Assembly: GCF_033958435.1 (NCBI RefSeq)
Contig: NC_134167.1
Span: 206,001-270,000 of the forward strand
Length of the DNA: 64,000 bases
Direction: 5' to 3'
Origin: Carettochelys insculpta
Taxonomy: Eukaryota; Chordata; Testudines; Carettochelyidae
The notes under the pieces: model-generated
Database searches by the model: none
Told to the model about the DNA's origin: nothing
What the model saw: only the letters and a program-made list of their open reading frames with translations
Program-made: the position numbers and the translations under genes
Shown here: positions 57,148-64,000 of the stretch, in pieces
How the letters are laid out: each line of letters starts with the position of its first letter
Numbering within the stretch: the first letter of the stretch is position 1

Positions 57148-58343
57148 CAGTGGTTCCCAACCTTTTTGAGATGGGGACCCATTCTGACAATTCAGGAAGA
57201 CTTGGTGACCCAAGGCAATTCAAAAATGTGTGTGTGTGTCTGTGCGCACACACCGTAACTAGCTAATTTTGCGCTTGAGACAAGAACATAAAATTGTGCC
57301 CCCTCGTGTGTATATATTCAAGATAGTTATTTCACAGAAAAGGGGAAATATATTAATAAAATAATAACACTACATTTACTATAGTTAATCAGAGTTGTGG
57401 TGGTGGAAAGACACCCATCCCCACATTGCTCCCCCAGCTTAAACCCCACAATCAGGGGCTATGAGAATCACACCCAGGGGCTTGGGGAGTCTCACTCAGG
57501 CTCGAGGGGGGTAGGGGAGTCACACTGAGGGGCTGGAGGGGGCTAGGAGAGTCAGTCACACTAAGGGGCTAGGAATTACTCAGGTTGCAGGGGGCTAGAG
57601 GAGTTACACTGAAGGGCCAGGAGTCACTCAGGGGCTGAAGGGGGCTAAAGGCGTCTTACTCAGGGACTGGAGGGGGCTAGAGGAGTCACACTCAGGAGCT
57701 AGGGGAGGCACAGGGACCCCCATGGCTGGAAATCAGCTGCGTGTGGAGCACTGGACGGCATTGCCAGCCACCCAGGTGCAGTGGTGGGGGGAACCCCACC
57801 ACCCAAAACGGAAAGCCGGCAGCATCAATCACAGGAACCCTGGCTGGGGGTGGGAGGGAACCCCATTTCCCACAGCGGGAAGCCATCTGGGGCAGAGACC
57901 TGGCTGGCAGAGCCAGCCATAGGAACCCTGGCCTGGGTAGGGGGGTAGGACCCCTGACCGCTGCAGCTGGAAACTGGCTGGGACAGAACCCCGCTGGCAG
58001 CACCAGCTGCGGGGACCCCACCTCCTCCAGAGGCTGGAAGCCAGTCAACTGATGAGCTCTGCCCTCACTCCCAACCTCAGATCCAGGCCCTCACCTTACC
58101 TGAGCTGGGCGCTGCTCCCAGGTATGCAGTTCTCTGTCCTGCAGCTGAAATGGTTGTCAATTGGATCAATTGGCTTAACTGCCTAATGCCTGTTAATCCA
58201 ATTAAGATAATGAGAACCACTTCAGGAGTGTGAATGGCTTCTTAAGAGCCACCTTCCTGGAGGCCCCTAGCCCAGCCGGTGACCCTTTTGAAATGTAATT
58301 GTGACCCATGTTTGGGTCCTGCCCCTTAGGTTGGGAAATCCTG
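57148..58343. mobile_element. Non-autonomous hAT element, 1196 bp
   Basis: It starts CAGTGGTTCCCAACCTTTTT and ends, reverse-complemented, CAGGATTTCCCAACCTAAGG, a good hAT inverted-terminal match. The flanks TGCCAGAG (57140-57147) and TGCTACAG (58344-58351) agree at six of eight positions, consistent with an aged 8-bp duplication. The interior includes a minisatellite and GC-rich frames on both strands that show no transposase motifs (no BED finger, no hAT dimerisation block). It cannot move by itself. Confidence 0.75.
57470..57715. repeat. Imperfect minisatellite inside hAT
   Basis: Five to seven units of roughly 35-45 bp built from aggggctggagggggctag and agagtcacact words. Confidence 0.7.
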
Positions 58344-58351
58344 TGCTACAG

Positions 58352-60754
58352 CATCTCATTTAGAAAGACGCAGAAGATTTCAAGGAACAGACAATCCACC
58401 TCATCCATGGGTAAGCTGTTACCATGGTCACGGCCACATGCTTTCCAATATCTCGGCTTAAATTTTCTACCTTGGGATTTGTTTAGAATGGTTGGAATCC
58501 AGCTTCCAACCATTGATCTTCTTATGTCTGTTATATTGATTAAAAGACCTTCTGTTACTGGGAATCATCTCACCATGAAGAAGTGCACAGGCAACAATCA
58601 AGTCTCCTTTTAAGGGACATTCTCCAAATGACTGGAAGGGCAAACTGAGCCCAGCACAAACCTACACCCTTTAGGGTAGGTTTTCAAAGGCAAAGGACAA
58701 TTAAGATGTTCATCTCTTATTGAAAGTCAATGGATGCTTTAGCCCAAAGCCTCAAAAGTACTTATGTGCCTAACTCCCACAGCTTGCAATGAGAGTTAAG
58801 CATCTACATACCTTTGAGGCTATGGGCCCCGATGTCCACCGATGCCCACTGCAGCATAATGGAATGAAATCTTGGCATTTACATTTAGCTGTTATGGTGC
58901 CCACCCTTCAGCACTACAGTGGCCAGTGAAATGGACAAGGCTTAAAAAAAAATAAAGTGTGATCCCTTTCATTTTTCCCCAGGATGTCATGCTGCTTCCT
59001 GCTCCCTGGCTGATGGCTGCTTTTGAAATTCTGTGCTGATCTTTTCCGCACCCCCAGCTCTTGTAATTGAACCACCACAAGCAGGGCAGGGTTCCCAAAC
59101 AGATCAGGAAGGAAAATGACAATGAATGTGGATTGTGATGAAATGGTCAGTTAGGAGTTCTTAGCCTCTCAGTGATGCTTGTCAGGATACAGAAACAGTC
59201 TACTACTGTGCGTTTCATCCAGCAGTGAATACAGTTGATGTTGAGAGAACAGAGAAGGAGGGGTAAAAAGAAAATCAGCCACTCTTCAGCACCAACTGTT
59301 TCTAACTGACAGTCAGTCACAAAACTTGTGAGGGCAAAGACACCACAGTACAGAAATTAAAAAGAGACAGTGAAATGATACACCTTGGGAGAACAGATGA
59401 AACCAAACCCTGATTGTGGAAAAAGAGACTGCAATGGGAAGGACTCTGATGTGTTGTATAAGCCATGCCTAATGTGTTATGGGCCAATTGTTGCTTGCAA
59501 GCACACAAGAGTAAACCAAAGAAAAAACTGTGACAACCAAGAGTCATGTTTATAGAGATATTTAATCACCTGAAGTTGCAGACAGATATTTAGTAAGTCC
59601 CGCTAGGTGCATGAGTTACACACCTAATGCCCATGACAGCCTACAGGAGTTAGGCATCTACTCATACTTACAGAAGTGTCTGTGCACTCATCTGGATTTT
59701 CTGATGCCCAGATAGCTTCTGGCCCCAAAGGGAGTAAGGTGGGCCCAGGAGATGCTACTTGGCTCTGTATGCGCACACCTAACACATATCCTAGTTCTGT
59801 TATACATTGGCGAGTAGCTTTGTAGTATATCATATCACCTGCAGGGTCCCAACAAAGAGTTTAACATTTAACGTGATAGGAAAAAAGAGGGTGGGGAGGG
59901 AGGGGAAGAAGCACAAGAAAGGAAGTGCTATTCCCAAGGTCACGTAGCAGGTCAGTAACAGAGTTGGGAATCAAAAGGCAGGAGCCCTACCACATAGTCC
60001 TGGATCCTGGCCACTAAAACCAAGTTGCCTCCTTTGGAACACTGGTAAATGTTCTACATTAGCACTAGGGGCCAAGCCAGGTCTCCTCACACAAGAGCTG
60101 GAGGCATGTAAAAGACTAGCAGTGTCCTCTTTCATCATCTCAGTCCCTGCAACGCATTCATTCACGTAAAAGGGTTTTGTGGGTGCAGTGTTTAGTGAAG
60201 TAGTTTAAGCTAGCATACCCAGTATTTTTCACAGCAGAGGTGTGAAACAAAAACCCTTCTAGCAAATTAAAGGAGTGGGGTGTGGGAAAGATTGAAATAC
60301 ACAATGCAGACCTGAATTTACCGAGATTTGAGAGGGCTGGGTTCAGTTCTGGGCTCATTCATCAAATTTTGATGTTTCTGAATCTAGATTTTCCATTTAG
60401 ACATATTTTATATAGACACGACGAAGTGCATGCGCACACACTATTGAAAGAATGACCCAGTGGTTAGAGAGCTAGCCAGAAGCTCCAAACATCCACTGAA
60501 TTCACCAAAACTCCTGCTCACCTGCCAGCTAGCCCTGGAGGTGCCTACATTTCCAATGGCAAAGTCTCCAGTCTTATTTTCTGCTGCTGGGGCTTGTGCA
60601 CTGCCAGCTCAGCCCGATGGCTGACACCTCCCTTACCCCTAAACCTTGGCAGGATCATCAAAAACTAGGCATTCCCACCTGCCTCATCTCATCATCAGGG
60701 TATTCTGAGTACACTTTACTCCACTCAAAAGGGGAAGGAGGGAGTAGCCTACCT
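58352..60754. other. Intergenic or intronic DNA
   Basis: A weak exon-like stretch at 58363-58409 (ending before gtaagctgt, open as KDAEDFKEQTIHLIHG) has a poor pyrimidine tract. An old reverse MIR lies at about 59900-60005. Nothing else is supported. Confidence 0.35.
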
Positions 60755-60920
60755 TGCAGCCATTTGTCCAAAGGTTAGGGCACACTCCGTAATGTGGGGC
60801 AACCTGGTTCAACTCCCCTCTCTGTCTGAGGTCATGAAGCGACCTGGATTTGGACTACCCTCTCCTTCAACCACTGGGAGAGAACCAATTTCTCTTGCTC
60901 TGGCTCCAAGCCTGGATAAT
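60755..60920 (+). repeat. tRNA-derived SINE
   Basis: The plus strand has a tRNA-like head with a perfect internal-promoter B box, GGTTCAACTCC, at 60806-60816, and gttagggcacactccgtaat upstream in the A-box region. The body ends in caaccactgggagagaacc. It is a pol III SINE of the reptile tRNA type. Confidence 0.65.
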
Positions 60921-61012
60921 TATGTATCTATAACAGAATAGCTTTAAGCGAAGAAACAGAGCGCTTCCCCTGCAAACCAGTATGCCTTGGTCTGGTTATT
61001 AGGGCTGTAATC

Positions 61013-61189
61013 CATGTTCCCGCTAATTTTTTTCCATCCATATGCAGAATAAACACTATGTGCACCAAGGCATGCACAGATATGTACCACCAGTAGAAAC
61101 AAATGCTGTTGTTTATGGATGCTAATCAGCTGGGCTGCATTTGACTCTCCCTTGTGTGGCTGCCAGGCACTCGGCTACAGGGAACACTG
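61013..61189 (+). mobile_element. Short hAT-like element with target duplication
   Basis: It starts CATGTTCCCGCTAATTTTTT and ends ACAGGGAACACTG. GCTGTAATC is present on both sides (61004-61012 and 61190-61198), an 8-9-bp duplication. Internal blocks tgtgcaccaaggcatgcac and accagtagaaacaaa mark it as the same family as 11152, 22191 and 33431. It has the clearest boundaries of the four copies. Confidence 0.8.
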
Positions 61190-61198
61190 GCTGTAATC

Positions 61199-63464
61199 AT
61201 TTAAAATTTTCCACTGCAATATGCTGCTTAATTGTACATATCCCTTAGCAGCTTATTACTGCATCTATCTGCAGCCTTTAGGCTCCATGTTACTGTGGGC
61301 AATTTAGATCCCTTTAGGGCTGTAAGCAGGCCTGTGTTTGGAAGTAACTGTGCATGAACTTTTCCAAACAGACTCCACTCCTCTCTAGGGAATAACGTAA
61401 GTATCTTACTTAACATCTGCATCCCCCTCTACTTTAGATATGGAGGAAAGATCCTTCCCAGGTTTTACTGATTATTGTATTCAGCATCAAGGCCAACAGT
61501 AAGTTAACAAAGTTAGAGCTCCCACTTCAGATGTGAAAACTTCTCATTAGCCAACAGAGATCTAATGCCTCCAGCCTTATCTGGTTTTAGCTCCACAGTT
61601 GTCTGTTATTGAAAGAAAATTTGTGACGATTCCATGGTGGCTGCTTGGAAAAAGTCACCAAGGTTCATGGTTGTTCCACAGGTTGAAGGGGAATAAATGT
61701 GGTGAACAGTGACTTAATTAGGGTTCCATTATAAAATTGCAATCCTCAAATGGTTGCTTGTGTCAGCATTGAGAGAGCCCCAATTGCCACAGCATCCCTT
61801 AAACTTGTTTAGAGCTGGCAGAAGGGTAAAGCTGATAGCCCTACAGCCAAAGTAATGACTCTCCTCATGTGACTGGACATGCTCTGAGAATGGGCTTGCT
61901 CCTGATCCAATTCAAGTAAATGAAGAGAGTCTCGTTAGCTTTAATGGCAGAGGATCGACCCTGATACACCTCAGCCCTGAAGTAGTCTGTAAAGACTGCC
62001 TCCACTAGGGGAAGTGCCGCTGTAAGCAATGTGACCTGTAGTCACTACAGCTTGAGGCCTGGGGTATAGTTCAGCAGGCTGGGACTCAGGAGACTGGAGT
62101 TCCATTGCTGAGATTGTCAGCAAGGTGGAGACAACTGGCACCCAATGTCAGGATGTGTTTTATGGCTTTTTCCCCACCTGGACTCTCATTTACTGAACCA
62201 GACAGTCTACCAGCTCATTCCATAATGGCCCTTGATAATGAAGTAGCTTCTTGACATAGGCCAGGAATTCATCACCTTGGAATAGAAATTCAGGTCAAAG
62301 CTTGATTTACAATCCAGAAGTCTGAGGCTGGCTCCCAGGCCTGTCCCGAAACTATTAGCCTTCCTGTCTCTTTCAGTGTCTTATCTCTATCAAAAAATGG
62401 GTTGCACTGACTTCTACTCATAAAGAGACTGTTGAAAAGCATATTTTCACTGTGGGCTGCGCTAGATAGCAGGCACTACAAGGCAGTTCTCTAGGGAGGT
62501 ACCTATGCCCCTATGCAATACAAGAGATTTATCCGTCTCCCCTCCAGCATCTGCTGTCAACCTCTGGGAGGACTTGAAAAGTTTCAGTGATTTATTGTGG
62601 AGGAAACAAAATGGAAAAAAGATAATCAGACCCCGAAGAAAACCCCAATCATAGTCATATCCCCACTTCTAATTTCTCATTAGCTAGTCTATCAAAGCCT
62701 CAGCTCAGCTCATCTTACTGTGCCATCTCTCCATATGCTCCAGACCCAATTTCAATATGAATTGAAATAAAAATAATTTCTGAAATGCTAAGAAAGCCTC
62801 CCCTTTCAATTACCCTTCTCTCCTAGCAGTTTTTATACTCTTCTGCTGGGCACAGTGAACTTTTCTAATGGTACCAGGTGGATTATATCAAAATACTATG
62901 AAATGAATAACAAACTCTCCTAGAGAGAGCACTCATAAAACTCCATGTTTGTATGGAAACTGGAACATATGGGAAAGCTCTACCAAGCACTATATTAACC
63001 CTGCTGTTGTGTGACAGGTGGCCAATACCACATTCAGAGCACAGATCTAAAAATAAAACTCTGAAACAGAAGATATTCCAAAGCGCTCTCTCTCTCTTTA
63101 TATATAAATATATATAGAAGATAGATAGATGGATACTTGGTGACAGAATTTTCCTAGGATTACAACCAATTTCTTTGCTGGGTACATAGTCTTTGGTTTT
63201 AAGTATTAAAAGAAAAAGGCAGAAATTTCAAAGCAGATTGGCTGTCATCAGTCCACTACAGCTGAAACTCTGTATTGGTGGTCTCATTATGTTCACAGTA
63301 ATGAGAAATGGAGCGAGATTAGGGCCATTGCTGGGGCACAGAAAAGGGGCCATAGACCTGGGGACAGGTTCATAATATTCTGGTTATTGATGACCTGATC
63401 TTGAGTTTCTACTGGGTTCCACAGAATTTTGAGTAATCAGGACTTTTCAAAATGAGCCAGGTAA
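61199..63464. other. Intergenic or intronic DNA
   Basis: A MIR-like piece lies at about 62050-62130 (gggactcaggagactggagt). An AT and GATA microsatellite runs from 63098 to 63132. No gene is supported. Confidence 0.45.
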
Positions 63465-64000
63465 CACGATGGCCACATCAATACCACCCTGTACCGTAAA
63501 CCTACTGACCGCTACGCCTACCTTCATGCCTCCAGCTTCCATCCCAGACACACCACACGATCCATTGTCTACAGCCAAGCACTAAGATATAACCGCATTT
63601 GCTCCAATCCCTCCGACAGAGACAAACACCTACAGGATCTCTACCAAGCATTCTTGAAATTGCAATACCCACCTGAGGAAGTGAAAAAACAGATCAACAG
63701 AGTCAGACGTGTGTCACGAAGCCTCTTACTACAGGACAAGCCAAAGAGAGAAACCAACAGAACACCACTAGCCATCACCTACAGTCCTCAGCTAAAACCT
63801 CTACAGCGCATCATCAGGGATTTATAACCCATCCTGGACAATGATCCCCCACTTTCACAGGCCTTGGGAGGCAGACCAGTCCTTGCCCACAGACAACCTG
63901 CCAACCTGAAGCAAATCCTAACCAGCAACTATACACCGCACCACAGTCACTCTAACTCAGGGACCCATCCATGCATCAAACCTCGTTGCCAGCTCTGCCC
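63465..64000 (+). pseudogene. Penelope-like element ORF, C-terminal part
   Basis: Plus-strand translation from about 63468 gives INTTLYRKPTDRYAYLHASS, FHPRHTTRSIVYSQALRYNR and ICSNPSDRDKHLQDLYQAF. Then come KKQINRVRRVSRSLL, TPLAITYSPQLKPLQRIIRD and, after an in-frame stop at about 63824-63826, DPPLSQALGGRPVLAHRQPA. NLKQILTSNY and CIKPRCQLCP follow at the window edge. This is the region after the reverse transcriptase core of Penelope-like elements, running into the cysteine-rich linker before the GIY-YIG endonuclease, which would lie outside the window. The upstream RT is missing: homology starts abruptly at about 63465, so the copy is 5'-truncated. The stop codon makes it a pseudogene. Confidence 0.85.

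Noticed and set aside
57692..58052. Overlapping frames of 100-118 codons on both strands inside the hAT element
   Set aside because: No BED finger or hAT transposase motifs; GC-rich non-coding interior.
58363..58409. Exon-like stretch before a gtaagc donor
   Set aside because: Weak pyrimidine tract and only 46-47 nt; lies directly beside a hAT insertion.
1..64000. CRISPR arrays, operons, rRNA or a functional tRNA gene
   Set aside because: None seen; the regular repeats are minisatellites and the tRNA-like matches are SINE heads without a full cloverleaf.

Overview
The window reads as non-coding nuclear DNA from a reptile, most likely a turtle; a crocodilian is the main alternative. No tools were run, so this rests on recognising repeat types. 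The CR1 LINEs carry the sauropsid 3' end (minus strand starting near ATAGAATC). Penelope-like elements carry hammerhead-type motifs. There are CpG-rich terminal-inverted-repeat elements built from the word CGTCTACACG, non-autonomous hAT elements ending CAGTGTTCCC, RTE-like LINEs, and old MIR-type and tRNA-type SINEs. I found no bacterial, organellar or tandem-gene content, no rRNA, no CRISPR array and no complete host gene.

Layout. 1-3942: a CR1 remnant, then an RTE-like LINE on the minus strand with a perfect 13-bp target-site duplication. Its 5' end is inverted, and two solitary long terminal repeats (LTRs) with their own 4-bp and 5-bp duplications interrupt it. 3943-17075: intergenic DNA with a 710-bp terminal-inverted-repeat element, CR1 and hAT fragments, a 63-bp minisatellite and a second RTE-like LINE. 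17076-26114: an inverse-oriented second copy of the 710-bp element, SINEs, and a CR1 copy split by a Penelope-like insertion. 28890-35563: a possible short exon, Penelope, CR1 and hAT fragments, a 55-bp minisatellite inside a probable hAT, and a fold-back Penelope element. 39885-44641: a decayed PIF/Harbinger-like element with a Myb/SANT-like open frame, two CR1 copies (one holding a LINE insertion) and a G-quadruplex-type GGGGA tract. 44978-64000: a short TAA-flanked transposon, SINEs, a 58-bp tandem duplication, one convincing spliced exon on the minus strand (53043-53241), a 1.2-kb hAT, and a Penelope-like coding remnant running off the right edge.

None of these elements looks active: frames are broken, ends are missing, or the copies are non-autonomous. 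The host-relevant items are the 199-nt exon at 53043-53241, whose protein I do not recognise, and weaker exon or open-frame candidates at 28890-28942 and 31867-32292. The most informative biology is the layered insertion history, the self-cleaving-ribozyme-like motifs, and the strongly palindromic transposon.
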